NCBI RefSeq assembly: GCF_004799285.1
Contig: NZ_SSND01000002.1
Span: 434,001-498,000, forward strand
Length of the DNA stretch: 64,000 nucleotides
Source of the DNA: Aliigemmobacter aestuarii
Lineage (GTDB): Bacteria; Pseudomonadota; Alphaproteobacteria; Rhodobacterales; Rhodobacteraceae
Reading direction: 5' to 3'
Below are positions 1 to 11,052 of this stretch, piece after piece. How positions within the stretch are numbered: the stretch's first letter is position 1; every line of letters begins with the position of its first letter. Position numbers and translations under genes: made by a program. Below the pieces are notes generated by a model that ran no database searches, was not told the DNA's origin, and saw only the letters and a program-made list of their open reading frames with translations.

Positions 1-1105
1 TCGCGACACCGATGATGCGATTGGTCAGGACATCACCCTCCTTCACCACCTCGCGGATATAGATATCCTGGATCGGGTGGCGGTTCGGGCCAAAGCGGAA
101 CTTGCCGCGCACGCTGTCGAACTCGGCGGCGTTCAGCGCGCCCGCAAAGGCATCGGCATCGGCCACGTCGGCCTTGGCCATCGCCGACAGAAGCAGGTTC
201 GCCGTGTCATAGGCCTGCGCCGCATAAAGCGACGGCAGGCGGCCGTATTCCGCCTGGAACCCCTCGACAAAGGCCTTATTGGCGGCATTGTCCAGATCCT
301 TGGACCATTGCGCGGTGTTCTTCACCCCAAGCGCGGCATCGCCCACGGCGGGCAGGATGTCCTGGCTGAAGCTGAAGGCCGGGCCGACCAGCGGCAGGCC
401 CACGCCGGATTCGGCATATTGCTTCATGAAAGCGATGCCCATGCCGCCGGGCAGGAAGAAGAACACGGCATCCGCCCCGCTGGCGCGGATCTGCGCGATC
501 TCGGCGGCATAGTCGGTCTGTCCCACCTGGGTATAGACCTCGTTCACCACCTCGCCCTTGAAGAACCGCTTGAAGCCCGCCAGCGAATCCTGCCCCGCGG
601 GGTAGTTCGGCGCCATGATGAAGATCTTGCCGATCCCCGCCTCGCTGGCATAGGCACCCGCGGCCTCGTGCAGGTTGTCGTTCTGGTAGGAGACCGAGAA
701 ATACTTCGGATGGCAACCCGCGCCCGCCAGCGCCGAGGGTGCGGCATTGGTCGACAGGTAGAACCTGTTCTGCGCCACGGCGGCGGGCACCACCGCCATC
801 GCAAGGTTCGACCAGACAATCCCGGTCAGCACATCGACATTGTCCGACTGGATCATCTTGTCAGCGATCTGCACCGCGATGTCGGGCTTCTGCTGATCGT
901 CCTCGATCACCAGTTCCACGGCCGCGCCCGCATCGCCCGCCTGTTTCAGCGCAAGCAGGAAGCCGTCGCGCGTATCGACGCCAAGCCCCGCGCCGCCGCC
1001 CGAAAGCGTGGTGATCATGCCCACCTTGACGCCTTCGGCCTCAGCGGCGCCGACGGCAAGGGCAAGGGCGGCGATCCCGCCCATCAATACGGATTTCAGG
1101 TTCAT
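1..1105 (-). CDS. ABC transporter substrate-binding protein, branched-chain amino acid type (partial, 3' end outside window)
   Basis: Periplasmic ligand-binding protein of the Peripla_BP_6/LivK type. The reading frame runs off the left edge, so about 368 residues are visible and the C-terminus is missing. It begins with a signal peptide (MNLKSVLMGGIAALALAVGA, cleavage near AEA-EG), followed by VGMITTLSGGGAGLGVDTRDG, the usual start of this fold. It sits just upstream of the cut edge and 64 bp downstream of the CoA ligase stop on the same strand, so it probably belongs to the aromatic-acid operon. In that setting such proteins often bind aromatic acids rather than leucine; that substrate assignment is inference. 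Permease and ATPase genes may lie beyond the edge. Confidence 0.88.
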   Translation of the reverse strand, partial: MNLKSVLMGGIAALALAVGAAEAEGVKVGMITTLSGGGAGLGVDTRDGFLLALKQAGDAGAAVELVIEDDQQKPDIAVQIADKMIQSDNVDVLTGIVWSNLAMAVVPAAVAQNRFYLSTNAAPSALAGAGCHPKYFSVSYQNDNLHEAAGAYASEAGIGKIFIMAPNYPAGQDSLAGFKRFFKGEVVNEVYTQVGQTDYAAEIAQIRASGADAVFFFLPGGMGIAFMKQYAESGVGLPLVGPAFSFSQDILPAVGDAALGVKNTAQWSKDLDNAANKAFVEGFQAEYGRLPSLYAAQAYDTANLLLSAMAKADVADADAFAGALNAAEFDSVRGKFRFGPNRHPIQDIYIREVVKEGDVLTNRIIGVA

Positions 1106-1169
1106 TTCAGGCTCCCTGTTTGTTGTGGGTCCAGTTTTCCAATTCCTTCGGCGCTGGCAAGCAGAACCG

Positions 1170-2810
1170 TCATGTGCGCCCCTCCAGAAGGCGGAAGCGC
1201 TGGATCTTTCCGCTTTCGGTCTTGGGCAGGCCCGTGGTGAAGACCACGCGGCGGGGATACTTGAACGGCGCGATCATCGCCTTGACGTGATCCTGAAGCA
1301 TCTTCGCCGTGGCATCGCAGGGCGAAACCCCCGCCGCCAGCACGACATGCGCCTCGACGATCTGGCCGCGTTCGGCATCGGGCGCCCCGACAACGGCACA
1401 TTCCACCACATCGGGATGGGCCAGCAGCGCGGCCTCGACCTCGGGGCCAGCGATGTTGTAGCCGGCCGACAGGATGATCCCGTCGCTGCGCGCGGCAAAG
1501 TGGAAATACCCCTCGTCATCGTGCCAGAAACTGTCACCGGTCAGGTTCCAGCCCCCCTGGACATAGGCGCGCTGCTTGGCGGGCGCGGCAAGATACCGGC
1601 ACCCCACCGGCCCCCGCACCGCAAGCCGCCCGGTTTCGCCGCGCGGCAGTTCGGCCCCGTCCGGCCCGATCACCCGCGCCTCGTAGCCCGTCACCGGGCG
1701 CCCGGTGCAGGCCGGTCGGCTGTCGCTGAAGCGGTTGGTCAGGAAGATGTGCAGCATCTCGGTCGATCCGATCCCGTCCAGCATCGGCTTGCCCGTGCGC
1801 TCTACCCACTCCTGATAGACCGGCGCGGGCAGCGTTTCGCCCGCCGAGACCGCCGCGCGCAGGCTGGACAGGTCCGCCCCGTCCTCCATCGCGCGCAGCA
1901 TCACCCGGTAGGCGGTCGGCGCGGTGAAGCAAACGGTCGCGCGGTATTTCTGGATGATCTCGATCATGTTCGGCGGCGTGGCCTGTTCCAGAAGCGCGGC
2001 CGACGCGCCAAAGCGCAGCGGAAAGACGGCCAGCCCGCCAAGCCCGAAGGTGAACGCAAGCGGCGGCGACCCCACGAAGACATCCGAAGGCTGCACGTCC
2101 AGAACCTCGCGCGCATAGCCATCGGCGATGATCAGGATATCGCGGTGGAAATGCATCGTGGCCTTGGGTTCGCCCGTCGTGCCCGAGGTGAAGCCCAGAA
2201 GCGCCACATCGTCGCGCCCGGTCCTGACGGCCTCGAAGCGCACCGGTTTCGACAGGGCCGCGCGGTCCAGTTCGGCATCGTGGTTGGCCGTCCCGTCGAA
2301 CCCCACCACGCAGGACAGGAACCGGCTGCCCTTGGCCGTGATCGTCAGTTCGTCCATCAGGCGGGTGTCGCACAGCGCATGGCTGATGCGGGCCTTTTCG
2401 ATGATCTTGCCCAACTCGCCCGCGCGCAGCATCGGCATGGTGTTGACCACCACCGCCCCCGCCTTGGTCGCCGCCAGCCAGCAGGCCACCATCGCCGGGT
2501 TGTTGGCCGACCGGATCAGCACCCGGTTGCCCGGTTTCACGCCGTAGTCTTCCACCAGCGCATGGGCGATGCGGTTGGTCCAGTCGGTCAGTTCCTTGTA
2601 GGTGCGCATCCGGCCGTTGCCGATCAGCGCAGTATGGTCGCCGAAACCGCGTTCGACCATGCGGTCGGTCAGTTCCACCGCCGCATTGAGCCATTCCGGA
2701 TAGTCGAACCCGTCCAGCAACAGGTCCGGCCACAGATCGGGCGGCGGCAGGTTGTCACGCGTGAAGGTGTCGACATGCGCCGACGGCCCCAGAGGCGGGT
2801 TGCCTTTCAT
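1170..2810 (-). CDS. Benzoate/2-aminobenzoate-type CoA ligase
   Basis: Acyl-adenylate-forming enzyme of 546 residues that should activate an aromatic acid to its CoA thioester with ATP. The P-loop TSGTTGEPK is at residues 208-216, the A5 motif GIGSTEML at about 346-353, and the C-terminal PKTESGKIQR carries the catalytic Lys535. Length and the opening DNLPPPDLWPDLLLDG match benzoate-CoA and 2-aminobenzoate-CoA ligases. Its neighbours, especially the fused monooxygenase/reductase, favour 2-aminobenzoate (anthranilate) as substrate. Benzoate or salicylate remain possible, because substrate residues cannot be resolved by eye. It is the seventh of the leftward pathway genes, 64 bp downstream of the ridA-like gene. 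Confidence 0.88.
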   Translation of the reverse strand: MKGNPPLGPSAHVDTFTRDNLPPPDLWPDLLLDGFDYPEWLNAAVELTDRMVERGFGDHTALIGNGRMRTYKELTDWTNRIAHALVEDYGVKPGNRVLIRSANNPAMVACWLAATKAGAVVVNTMPMLRAGELGKIIEKARISHALCDTRLMDELTITAKGSRFLSCVVGFDGTANHDAELDRAALSKPVRFEAVRTGRDDVALLGFTSGTTGEPKATMHFHRDILIIADGYAREVLDVQPSDVFVGSPPLAFTFGLGGLAVFPLRFGASAALLEQATPPNMIEIIQKYRATVCFTAPTAYRVMLRAMEDGADLSSLRAAVSAGETLPAPVYQEWVERTGKPMLDGIGSTEMLHIFLTNRFSDSRPACTGRPVTGYEARVIGPDGAELPRGETGRLAVRGPVGCRYLAAPAKQRAYVQGGWNLTGDSFWHDDEGYFHFAARSDGIILSAGYNIAGPEVEAALLAHPDVVECAVVGAPDAERGQIVEAHVVLAAGVSPCDATAKMLQDHVKAMIAPFKYPRRVVFTTGLPKTESGKIQRFRLLEGRT

Positions 2811-2874
2811 CCCAACTCTCCCTGTTGGCGGGCGCGCCTCTGCCGGGCGGCTTACCCGCGATGCCGCACCCCGT

Positions 2875-3279
2875 TCAGGGGATCACGGCGGTTGCTTCGA
2901 TTTCGACCCTGGCGCGGTCCTCGACCAGCGCCACGACCTGCACCAGCGCCATTGCCGGATAGTGCTTGCCGATGATCTCGCGGTAGGCGCGGCCCACCTC
3001 GCGCAGGGCGCCGAGGTATTCGTGCTTGTCGGTGACATACCAGGTCAGCCGCACCAGGTGTTCCGGCCGACCGCCCGCCACCGCCAGCACCTCGACGATG
3101 TTGCGCAGTGTCTGCGCCACCTGACCGGCGAAATCGTCGGTCTCGAATTCCTGCTGGCCGTTCCAGCCGATCATTCCGCCCAGATAGACCTGACGCCCGG
3201 TCGCGGCGATCCCGTTGGCATAGCCCTGGGCGGGCTTCCAGTTCGACGGGTGCAGGATTTCATGCGGCGATTGCGTCAT
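2875..3279 (-). CDS. RidA-family enamine/imine deaminase
   Basis: A 134-residue protein of the YjgF/YER057c/UK114 family. Family members hydrolyse reactive enamines and imines, and the conserved Arg lies in the C-terminal DRARVEIEATAV stretch. The start MTQSPHE at 3279 is chosen because it overlaps the thioesterase stop by 4 bp (ATGA, 3276-3279). The frame stays open further upstream but that part is antisense or out-of-phase to the thioesterase. In a 2-aminobenzoyl-CoA pathway the dearomatised product carries an enamine, so a RidA protein is a sensible step for nitrogen release. That role is inferred from context. Confidence 0.88.
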   Translation of the reverse strand: MTQSPHEILHPSNWKPAQGYANGIAATGRQVYLGGMIGWNGQQEFETDDFAGQVAQTLRNIVEVLAVAGGRPEHLVRLTWYVTDKHEYLGALREVGRAYREIIGKHYPAMALVQVVALVEDRARVEIEATAVIP

Positions 3280-3689
3280 GGCGTGCTCCTGATCTGTTCG
3301 GTCAACCGCGCCTTCAGCGGTGCTGGCCAAGCCTGCGCCCGGCCATCCGGGCCCACCCAGACGATGCGCTGCGCACACTCCAGGCGGGTTTCGCCGTCGC
3401 GCGCGGCGATGATGCGGAAGTCGGCGCTGCTGCATCCGACGCCCTCTACCTCCAGCGTGAAGCGCACGGTTTCCCCCAGACGGCTGGGCGCGGTGAATGT
3501 CACCTGAAGCCGCACCGTCGGCACGCCGCAGCCTTCCTCGATCGTGATCCGCGCGAAGGGGTGGCGCAGCACATCGGCAAAAAAGTTCTCGACGACCGAA
3601 TTCACCATCTCGAAATAGCGCGGGAAAAAGACGATCCCGGCCGGATCGCAATGGTTGAACTCGATCTGGATGTCGCGCGAATAGCTCAT
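3276..3689 (-). CDS. Acyl-CoA thioesterase, 4-hydroxybenzoyl-CoA thioesterase type
   Basis: A 137-residue single hot-dog domain. Near the N-terminus, [16 protein letters not shown] contains the catalytic Asp15 of the 4HBT family. It should hydrolyse an aromatic or ring-opened acyl-CoA, possibly as a relief valve that recycles CoA when the pathway stalls. It is coupled to its neighbours by 4-bp overlaps on both sides, with the acyl-CoA dehydrogenase upstream (3686-3689) and RidA downstream (3276-3279). The natural substrate is not readable from sequence. Confidence 0.88.
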   Translation of the reverse strand: MSYSRDIQIEFNHCDPAGIVFFPRYFEMVNSVVENFFADVLRHPFARITIEEGCGVPTVRLQVTFTAPSRLGETVRFTLEVEGVGCSSADFRIIAARDGETRLECAQRIVWVGPDGRAQAWPAPLKARLTEQIRSTP

Positions 3690-4828
3690 CCCTCGCCCCC
3701 CAGCACGGCGCGGGCGATGACGATCTTCTGCACGTCGCTGGCCCCTTCATAGATCCGCAGCGCCCGGATTTCCCGATACAGGCTTTCCACCGCAAAGCCC
3801 TTGCGCACGCCATCGCCGCCATGGAGTTGCACCGCCCGGTCGATCACGCGCTGCGCGGCCTCGGTGGCGAAAAGCTTGGCCATCGCCGCCTCGCGCGTGA
3901 TGCGGGGCGCGCCCCGGTCCTTGGCCCAGGCCGCGCGATAGACCAGAAGGGCGGCGGCGTCGATCTCCAGCGCCATGTCGGCAAGGTGGCCCTGCACCAT
4001 TTGCAGGTCCGAGAGCGGCGCGCCGAACAGCTGGCGCCCCCGGCACCGGTCCAGCGCCTCGTCCAGCGCGCGTCGGGCAAAGCCAAGCGCGGCGGCCCCG
4101 ACCGTCGGGCGGAACACATCGAGGACCGACATGGCGATCCTGAAGCCCTGCCCAGGCGCCCCGATCATCGCGGCTTCGGGCAGTTCGCATCCGTCAAACC
4201 GAAGCCGCGCCAGCGGATGCGGCGCGATCACCTCGATCCGCTCGGCGACCTCAAGGCCCGGCGTGTCGGCTGGCACCAGAAAGGCCGACAGGCCCCGCGC
4301 GCCCTCGCCTTCTCCGGTCCGGGCGAAGACGGTGTAGACTTCCGCGATCCCACCGTTCGAGATATAGGTCTTTTCCCCGTCCAGAACGTAACGGTCGCCC
4401 CGTCGCGTGGCGGTCATTGTGCTGCGCGCCACGTCCGAACCCGATCCCGGCTCGGTCAGGGCAAAGCCCGCGATCGCCCGGCCGGCGCGGGTTTCGGCCA
4501 GCCAGTCGCGCTGCGGCCCCGTCCCGAACAGCGACACCGCCCCCATGCCCAGCCCCTGCATCGCAAAGGCGAAATCGGCCAGCCCGTCATGGCGGGCCAG
4601 AATCTCGCGCGTCAGGCAGAGGCTGCGCACGTCGATCCGTTCGCCCTCGCCCGCCGCTGTAGCCTGCAACCAGCCGCCCGCACCAAGTGCCGCCACCAAG
4701 GCGCGGCAGGCGGCATCGGTATCGGCATGATCCACCGAAAGGCCCGCGCACCATGCCTCAAGCGCCTCGGCCCGCGCGCGATGCGCGGGGTCGAGGAAGG
4801 GCCAGTCGAGGAAACTCTTGTCGCTCAT
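3686..4828 (-). CDS. Acyl-CoA dehydrogenase
   Basis: FAD-dependent acyl-CoA dehydrogenase of 380 residues. It has the family signature [17 protein letters not shown] and the C-terminal [19 protein letters not shown], where the Glu of YEGAS is the usual catalytic base position. The ATG at 4828 (MSDKSFLDW) is preferred over a TTG at 4846. In this operon it would carry out an alpha,beta-oxidation on the dearomatised CoA intermediate. The next gene upstream (crotonase) ends 63 bp away and the thioesterase start overlaps its stop. Confidence 0.88.
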   Translation of the reverse strand: MSDKSFLDWPFLDPAHRARAEALEAWCAGLSVDHADTDAACRALVAALGAGGWLQATAAGEGERIDVRSLCLTREILARHDGLADFAFAMQGLGMGAVSLFGTGPQRDWLAETRAGRAIAGFALTEPGSGSDVARSTMTATRRGDRYVLDGEKTYISNGGIAEVYTVFARTGEGEGARGLSAFLVPADTPGLEVAERIEVIAPHPLARLRFDGCELPEAAMIGAPGQGFRIAMSVLDVFRPTVGAAALGFARRALDEALDRCRGRQLFGAPLSDLQMVQGHLADMALEIDAAALLVYRAAWAKDRGAPRITREAAMAKLFATEAAQRVIDRAVQLHGGDGVRKGFAVESLYREIRALRIYEGASDVQKIVIARAVLGGEG

Positions 4829-4891
4829 GTCTTCAACCTGATCCAAGTACCCCGGGGTCCGGGGCAGAGCCCCGGCGCCTCGATCCCAGCC

Positions 4892-5700
<809 letters not shown>

Positions 5701-5704
<4 letters not shown>

Positions 5705-6144
5705 TTCGGCTCTCCTTTCGTGATCCGTCGCAGCATGGCGGTCAGCGCGTCCAGATCCTCTTCGGCGAGGTCCGACAGAAGGCGGTTCACCTCGTGCTCG
5801 TGCTCGGCCGCAAGCCCCTCGAACAGCCGCGCACCTTCGTCGGTCAGCGCGACATGCACGGTGCGGCGGTCGGTCTCGGACGGGCGGCGGCGCGCCAGCC
5901 CGTCCTTTTCCAGACGGTCGACCACAGCGGTGGCGTTGCCGTTCGACACCAGCAGCATCCGGCTGAGCTCGGTCATCGTCAGCCCCTCGCGCCGCCGCCA
6001 TAGCGCGGCCATCACGTCGAACCGGGGCAGCGTGGTGTCATGCTTGACCCGCAGGAATTCGCGCAGTTCCGCCTCGATCGACCGGGTGACGCCAAGCAGC
6101 CGGATCCAGGCCTTGAGGCGGCGCTTGGACAGCGGATCGGTCAT
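5701..6144 (-). CDS. MarR-family transcriptional regulator
   Basis: A 147-residue winged-helix regulator. The recognition region includes [32 protein letters not shown], followed by the wing [15 protein letters not shown], both typical of MarR proteins. It lies inside the leftward catabolic operon, overlapping both the SDR stop (6141-6144) and the crotonase start. It is therefore likely to control its own operon in response to an aromatic acid or its CoA thioester. The perfect 18-bp palindrome at 9203-9220 in the divergent promoter region is the obvious candidate operator (inference). Confidence 0.9.
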
Positions 6145-6863
6145 GCCGCGCCCCCCGTCAGGGTCAAGGCATGGCCGTTGACCATCGCGGCGGCGGGCGA
6201 CGCCAGATAGACCGCCGCCGCCGCCACTTCTTCAGGCTGGATCAGGCGGCCTGCGGGATTGTCCGCGACCAGCCGCGCCTCGGCTTCGGCCCGGCTGACG
6301 CCAAAGCGGGCCTGAAGGCTGGAAATCGCCTTGTCGGTCAGCGGCGTCACGACGAAATCGGGGCAGATCGCGTTGCAGGTGATGCCCTTCGGCGCGACAT
6401 CCAGCGCGACCGAACGGACAAGGCCAAGCACCCCGTGCTTGGCCGCCGCATAGGCCGGGATCGAGGCGCCCCCCTTCAGGCTGGCGGTGGAGGCGATGGC
6501 GATCAGCCGCCCGCCCCGCCCCATGCCGGGCAGGGCGGCACGGAAGGTCAGGAAGGTGCCCGTCAGGTTCACCGCCAGCGTCTGGTTCCAGTCGGCCAGC
6601 GTGGCCTGCGCCAGCTTGCCCGCGACACCGCCCCCCGCATTGGCGATGACGACATCGAAGGGCCCATCGAACAGGGCCTGAACGGCGCCCTCGTCCGTCA
6701 CGTCAGCGACCCGGCAGGTCATGGAATAGCCGGCGGCGGTTTCGGCCAGCGCCTCGGCCCGGCGCCCGGTGATGGTGACAGCGTCGCCCGCATCCGCGAA
6801 GGCGCGGGCGATGGCCCGCCCGATCCCCGATCCGCCCCCCGTGACCAGAACCCGCCGCGTCAT
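6141..6863 (-). CDS. Short-chain dehydrogenase/reductase
   Basis: A 240-residue classical SDR. The nucleotide-binding motif is [13 protein letters not shown] near residue 6, with ANAGGG, the catalytic Ser region IASTAS and the YAAAKHG Tyr-Lys pair. The start at 6863 overlaps the monooxygenase stop (ATGA, 6860-6863). It probably oxidises a hydroxyacyl-CoA, or reduces a ketone, in the same aromatic-CoA pathway. It could be a second 3-hydroxyacyl-CoA dehydrogenase alongside the gene at 9295. Confidence 0.87.
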   Translation of the reverse strand: MTRRVLVTGGGSGIGRAIARAFADAGDAVTITGRRAEALAETAAGYSMTCRVADVTDEGAVQALFDGPFDVVIANAGGGVAGKLAQATLADWNQTLAVNLTGTFLTFRAALPGMGRGGRLIAIASTASLKGGASIPAYAAAKHGVLGLVRSVALDVAPKGITCNAICPDFVVTPLTDKAISSLQARFGVSRAEAEARLVADNPAGRLIQPEEVAAAAVYLASPAAAMVNGHALTLTGGAA

Positions 6864-9151
6864 GCCCGGATCGCCTCGGCCTGTTTCTGCACCAGGCGCC
6901 GCGCCTGATCGGCCCCCGCCAGATAGGGCAGCGGCCAGTCGGCGGCGCGGTCGCCCAGGTCCAGGGCGGCGTGCAGTGTCCAGTAGGGATCGGCCAGATG
7001 GGGCCGCGCAAGACAGACCAGATCGGCCCGGCCGGCCATCAGGATGGAATTCGCCTGATCGGCATCGGTGATGTTGCCCACGGCCATCGTGGCCAGATGT
7101 GCCTCGTTCCGGATCCGGTCGCTGAAGGGCGTCTGGAACATCCGGCCATAGACGGGGCGGGCCTCGGTGGTGGTCTGACCGGCCGACACGTCGATGATGT
7201 CGGCCCCCGCATCCGCGAACATCCGGGCGATCTGAACCGCCTCGGCCGGGGTCACGCCGTGCTCGTCCACCCAATCGTTGGCCGAGATCCGCACCGACAT
7301 CGGCCGCGCCTCGCCCCAAGCGGCGCGCATGGCCGAAAACACCTCGAGCGGCCAGCGCATCCGGTTCTCAAGCGACCCGCCGTAGGCATCCGTCCGCCGG
7401 TTCGACACCGGCGAGATGAAGGACGAGATCAGATACCCATGCGCCGCGTGCAGTTCGATCATGTCAAAGCCCGCGCGCGCGGCCATCCCGGCAGCGGCGG
7501 CGAACTGGTCGCGCACCCGGTCCATGTCGGCGCGATCCATTGCGCGGGGGGTGGCGTTCGCCTCGCTCCAGGGCAGGGCCGAGGGCGCCAGCAGCGGCCA
7601 GTTGCCCGTCGCAAGCGGCTGATCCATCCCTTCCCAGCCGATCCGGGTCGATCCCTTGCGCCCGGCATGGCCGATCTGGCAGCAAACCTTCGCGGTGGTC
7701 TCGGTGTGGATGAAATCGACGATGCGCCGCCAGGCGGCCTCGTGTTCCGGGGCATAGAGACCGGGGCAACCGGGGGTGATGCGTCCATCCGCCGAAACGC
7801 AGGTCATCTCGGTATAGACCACGCCCGCGCCGCCCTTGGCGCGTTCGCCGTAATGCACCAGGTGCCAATCGCCCGGCACACCGTCGCGCGCCTTGTATTG
7901 CGCCATGGGCGAAACGACGATGCGGTTCTTAAGCTCCATGTTCCGCAGACGAAACGGCGCGAAGATCGGCGCGCGTCCGGGGGTTCCGCCGGCCTGTTCC
8001 TGAAACCAGTCCTCGGCCCGGCGCAGCCACTCGGGGTCGCGGGCGCGCAGGTTTTCATGGCTGATCCTCTGGCTGCGGGTCAGCAGCGAATAGGCAAACT
8101 GCAACGGCGGCATGTCGAGATAGCGTTCGACCTGTTCGAACCATTCCAGCGAATTGCGCGCCGCCGATTGCAGGCGCAGCACTTCGACCCGGCGTTCGTC
8201 TTGATAGCGGCGGAAGGCGTCTTCCATCGTCGGTTCGCTGTGCAGGTAGTCGGCCAGCGCAATGGCGCTGTCAAAGGCCAGACGGCTGCCCGACCCGATC
8301 GAGAAATGCCCCGTCGCCGCCGCATCGCCCATCAGCACGACATTTTCGTGATACCACCGGTCGCAGATCACGCGCGGAAACTGCATCCAGACGGCAGACC
8401 CGCGCAGATGCGCCGCGTTCGACATCAGGTCATGGCCACCCAGATGCGCCTCAAAGATCCGGCGGCAGGTTTCCACCGTCTCTTCCTTGGACATGGTGGC
8501 GAAACCCCAGCGATCCCATGTCTCGGGCAGGCATTCCACAATGAAGGTCGCGGTGTTGTCGTCGAACTGGTAGACATGCGCCCAGACCCAGCCGTGTTCC
8601 GTCTTCTCGAAGATGAAGGTGAAGGCGTCGTCGAATTTCTGGTGCGTGCCAAGCCAGACGAACTTGCACAAGCGGGTGTCGATGTCGGGCCGGAACACAT
8701 CGGCATATTCGCGGCGCACCACGCTGTTGATGCCATCGGCCGCGACCACCAGATCGTATTCCCTGCGATAGTCCTCGGCGGTGCGGAATTCGGTTTCGAA
8801 CCGCATGTCCACGCCCAGTTCGCGGGCGCGGGCCTGCAACAGGACCAGCATCGCCTTGCGCCCGATCCCGGCAAAGCCGTGCCCGCCCGAAACCGTGCGA
8901 TGCCCGGCATGGACCACGGCGATATCGTCCCAATAGGCAAAGCTGCCCCGGATCGCGGCGGTCGAGACGGGATCGTTCCGTTCCATCCGCCCAAGGGCAT
9001 CGTCCGACAGCACAACGCCCCAGCCGAAGGTATCATTCGCGCGGTTGCGTTCCAGCACCGTCACCTGATGCGACGGATCGCGCAGCTTCATCGAGATGGC
9101 AAAGTAAAGGCCGGCCGGTCCCCCGCCAAGGCACAGCACCTTCATCCCCAT
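6860..9151 (-). CDS. Fused FAD monooxygenase / Old-Yellow-Enzyme reductase (2-aminobenzoyl-CoA monooxygenase/reductase type)
   Basis: A 763-residue two-domain flavoprotein. Residues about 1-370 form a PHBH-type FAD monooxygenase ([42 protein letters not shown]). Residues about 395-760 form an Old-Yellow-Enzyme FMN domain ([21 protein letters not shown], then [17 protein letters not shown]). This fusion is known for 2-aminobenzoyl-CoA monooxygenase/reductase and for salicylyl-CoA 5-hydroxylase-like proteins. The first hydroxylates and then reduces the aromatic ring to a non-aromatic CoA ester. The ligase, RidA and beta-oxidation genes around it favour anthranilate. The start at 9151 has GGAGG five bases upstream; the open frame continues further but without support. 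It is the first gene of the leftward operon. Confidence 0.88.
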   Translation of the reverse strand: MGMKVLCLGGGPAGLYFAISMKLRDPSHQVTVLERNRANDTFGWGVVLSDDALGRMERNDPVSTAAIRGSFAYWDDIAVVHAGHRTVSGGHGFAGIGRKAMLVLLQARARELGVDMRFETEFRTAEDYRREYDLVVAADGINSVVRREYADVFRPDIDTRLCKFVWLGTHQKFDDAFTFIFEKTEHGWVWAHVYQFDDNTATFIVECLPETWDRWGFATMSKEETVETCRRIFEAHLGGHDLMSNAAHLRGSAVWMQFPRVICDRWYHENVVLMGDAAATGHFSIGSGSRLAFDSAIALADYLHSEPTMEDAFRRYQDERRVEVLRLQSAARNSLEWFEQVERYLDMPPLQFAYSLLTRSQRISHENLRARDPEWLRRAEDWFQEQAGGTPGRAPIFAPFRLRNMELKNRIVVSPMAQYKARDGVPGDWHLVHYGERAKGGAGVVYTEMTCVSADGRITPGCPGLYAPEHEAAWRRIVDFIHTETTAKVCCQIGHAGRKGSTRIGWEGMDQPLATGNWPLLAPSALPWSEANATPRAMDRADMDRVRDQFAAAAGMAARAGFDMIELHAAHGYLISSFISPVSNRRTDAYGGSLENRMRWPLEVFSAMRAAWGEARPMSVRISANDWVDEHGVTPAEAVQIARMFADAGADIIDVSAGQTTTEARPVYGRMFQTPFSDRIRNEAHLATMAVGNITDADQANSILMAGRADLVCLARPHLADPYWTLHAALDLGDRAADWPLPYLAGADQARRLVQKQAEAIRA

Positions 9152-9202
9152 TGCAGCCTCCGGTTCAGCGATCCTTAGCGGACGCTGCCACTTTGTCCCT
9201 TT

Positions 9203-9220
9203 AATTTCAAGTTTGAAATT
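9203..9220. promoter_or_regulatory. Perfect 18-bp palindrome, candidate operator
   Basis: Arms AATTTCAA (9203-9210) and TTGAAATT (9213-9220) surround GT. A second, degenerate TTGAAA half-site lies at 9228-9233. The site sits in the 143-bp divergent gap between the monooxygenase/reductase (leftward) and the hydroxyacyl-CoA dehydrogenase (rightward). It overlaps the likely -35 region of a rightward promoter with -10 TATATT at 9233-9238. Its size and symmetry fit a MarR dimer, so the MarR protein at 5701 is the natural candidate ligand. Confidence 0.6.
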
Positions 9221-9294
9221 TTGATCTTGAAATATATTGCCGACAGGCGAAGATCGCCGGGCGGACAAGGGGCTGACCGAAGGGGCAAGGCGCC

Positions 9295-10401
9295 ATGGCG
9301 AAACCGATCATCGCGGTCGTGGGTCTGGGCACGATGGGCCTTGGCATCGCGCAGGTCTATGCGCAGGCCGGTCACCGGGTGCTGGCCACCGATGCCCTGC
9401 CCGGCGCGCGCGCCACGGCGGCGGAACGGGTGTCGGCAATGTTGGCGTCCCGCGTCACGGCGGGCCGGATGACCGCCGACGAGGCGCAGGCCATTGCCGG
9501 ACGGCTGGAGATTGTCGGGGATGTCGCGGACCTTGCCCCGGCATCGCTGGTCATCGAGGCGATCGCCGAGGACGCGGATGCCAAGCGCGCGCTTTTCACC
9601 CGCCTCGAACAGGCCGCACCTCTGGCGGTTCTGGCGACGAACACCTCTTCCCTGCGGGTGGGCGACCTTGCGGCAGGGCTGGCCGATCCGACGCGCCTGA
9701 TCGGGCTGCACTTCTTCAATCCGGCTCAAGCAATGAAGCTGGTCGAACTGATCGCGCCACCGGGGACAGAGCAGGCCGCGGCGCTGGCGCGATCCTTGAC
9801 CGAGGCGGCGGGCAAGACGGTGGTTTCCGCGCCGGACAGCCCCGGCTTCATCGTGAACCGCTGTGCCCGCCCGTTCTATGGCGAGGCTCTCATCCTGCTT
9901 GAAGAAGGCCACGACCCGGCCGGGATCGACGCGGCGATGGTGGCGGCGGGCTACCGGATGGGGCCTTTCGCGCTGATCGACTTGATCGGGGCCGACATCA
10001 ACCTTGCCGCAACGCAATCGCTGTGGCGGGCCATGGGCGGGCATCCCCGCTATCATGTGCCCGAACGGCTGGTGGCCCAGGTCGCGGCGGGGCGGCTTGG
10101 GCGCAAGTCGGGTGCGGGCTTCATCGGAACTGGCGCGACCGATCCCCCGGCGGACTCAAGGGCAATCGCCGACCGGATCGAGGCGACGCTTGTGAACGAG
10201 GCGCTGTGGCTGGCCGCATCGGGCGGGGTGCGCCCGGACGCAATCGACACGGCGCTTAAGCTTGGCCTCAACTTCCCGCGCGGGCCGTTTGAAATCCTGC
10301 GGCAGCGGGGCGAGGCCGCGGTGCGGCACGATCTGGCGACGCTTGAAGGCAGGGCGCCGCCACAACTGAAGACGCGCTACCTGCCACCCGTCCCGGCCTG
10401 A
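9295..10401 (+). CDS. 3-hydroxyacyl-CoA dehydrogenase
   Basis: A 368-residue NAD-dependent dehydrogenase. The Rossmann motif [13 protein letters not shown] is at residues 7-19, followed by [18 protein letters not shown], and the catalytic segment [17 protein letters not shown] is intact. The C-terminal helical domain is present. It should oxidise a 3-hydroxyacyl-CoA formed after dearomatisation. It is transcribed divergently from the other pathway genes across a 143-bp regulatory gap and followed by a strong hairpin, so it is a single-gene unit. Confidence 0.9.
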   Translation: MAKPIIAVVGLGTMGLGIAQVYAQAGHRVLATDALPGARATAAERVSAMLASRVTAGRMTADEAQAIAGRLEIVGDVADLAPASLVIEAIAEDADAKRALFTRLEQAAPLAVLATNTSSLRVGDLAAGLADPTRLIGLHFFNPAQAMKLVELIAPPGTEQAAALARSLTEAAGKTVVSAPDSPGFIVNRCARPFYGEALILLEEGHDPAGIDAAMVAAGYRMGPFALIDLIGADINLAATQSLWRAMGGHPRYHVPERLVAQVAAGRLGRKSGAGFIGTGATDPPADSRAIADRIEATLVNEALWLAASGGVRPDAIDTALKLGLNFPRGPFEILRQRGEAAVRHDLATLEGRAPPQLKTRYLPPVPA

Positions 10402-10421
10402 GCCGACGGGGCCAGGGAAAC

Positions 10422-10448
10422 CGGGCCGGGGTCATCTGCCCCGGCCCG
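10422..10448 (+). terminator. Stem-loop between convergent genes
   Basis: CGGGCCGGGG (10422-10431) pairs perfectly with CCCCGGCCCG (10439-10448) across a 7-base loop. It lies between the hydroxyacyl-CoA dehydrogenase stop (10401) and the convergent wrbA stop (10459), so it can serve both genes. There is no long T tract. Confidence 0.65.
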
Positions 10449-10458
10449 TTCAGTAGTA

Positions 10459-11052
10459 TCAGCCGACCAGTTTGCCGGTGATTTCCACCAGACGCTTCGC
10501 CTGATGTGCGACCGATTTCTTGCCCGTCTCGTCCAGCGCGCCCGGTTGGCCCGAGAATCCATAGGGGTTGCCGCCATCTTCGAACTTGACCGGATCGGTA
10601 TAGCCCGGCGCGACCGGGATCATCCCGAAATGCATGGCCGAAACATAGGTCTGCTGGATCGCGCCTTCGGTGCCGCCGTTGCGATTCTGCGCGGTGGCCG
10701 AGGCGGTGATCGTCTTGCCCGCCAGCGCCCCCTTCACCCACAGACCGCCCAGCGTATCGAGCCAGGCGCGGGTCTGGCTGGCCATGCCGCCAAACCGGGT
10801 GGGGCTGGTCAGGTAGAAGCCGTCGGCCCATTCCAGATCCTCGACCGAAATTTCCGGGATCTCGGCGCTGCGGTCGGCTTGCGCCTTCCAGGCGTCCTGG
10901 CTGGCCACGACTGCGGCGGGGGCGGTTTCGGGAATGCGGCGCAGACGCACCTCAGCCCCGGCGGCCTTCGCCGCTTCGGCCGCCGCAAGGGCGATGCCGT
11001 GGTTGCTGCCATAGGTCGAATAGAAAATGACCGCGATCTTCGGGGATGCCAT
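10459..11052 (-). CDS. wrbA: NAD(P)H:quinone oxidoreductase, WrbA type IV
   Basis: A 197-residue flavodoxin-like protein, the usual WrbA length. The FMN phosphate loop is in IFYSTYGSNHG, with TSPTRFGGMASQTRAWLDTLGGLW, SATAQNRNGGTE and a C-terminal YTDPVKFEDGGNPYGFS, all hallmarks of WrbA. It performs two-electron quinone reduction in the cytoplasm and protects against semiquinones, which fits the neighbouring aromatic catabolism. The start MASPKIA at 11052 has AGGAGA seven bases upstream. Confidence 0.94.
   Translation of the reverse strand: MASPKIAVIFYSTYGSNHGIALAAAEAAKAAGAEVRLRRIPETAPAAVVASQDAWKAQADRSAEIPEISVEDLEWADGFYLTSPTRFGGMASQTRAWLDTLGGLWVKGALAGKTITASATAQNRNGGTEGAIQQTYVSAMHFGMIPVAPGYTDPVKFEDGGNPYGFSGQPGALDETGKKSVAHQAKRLVEITGKLVG

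Noticed and set aside
1008-2975. Plus-strand frame of 655 codons opposite the CoA ligase
   Set aside because: The ligase motifs on the minus strand are complete; the plus frame is a compositional shadow.
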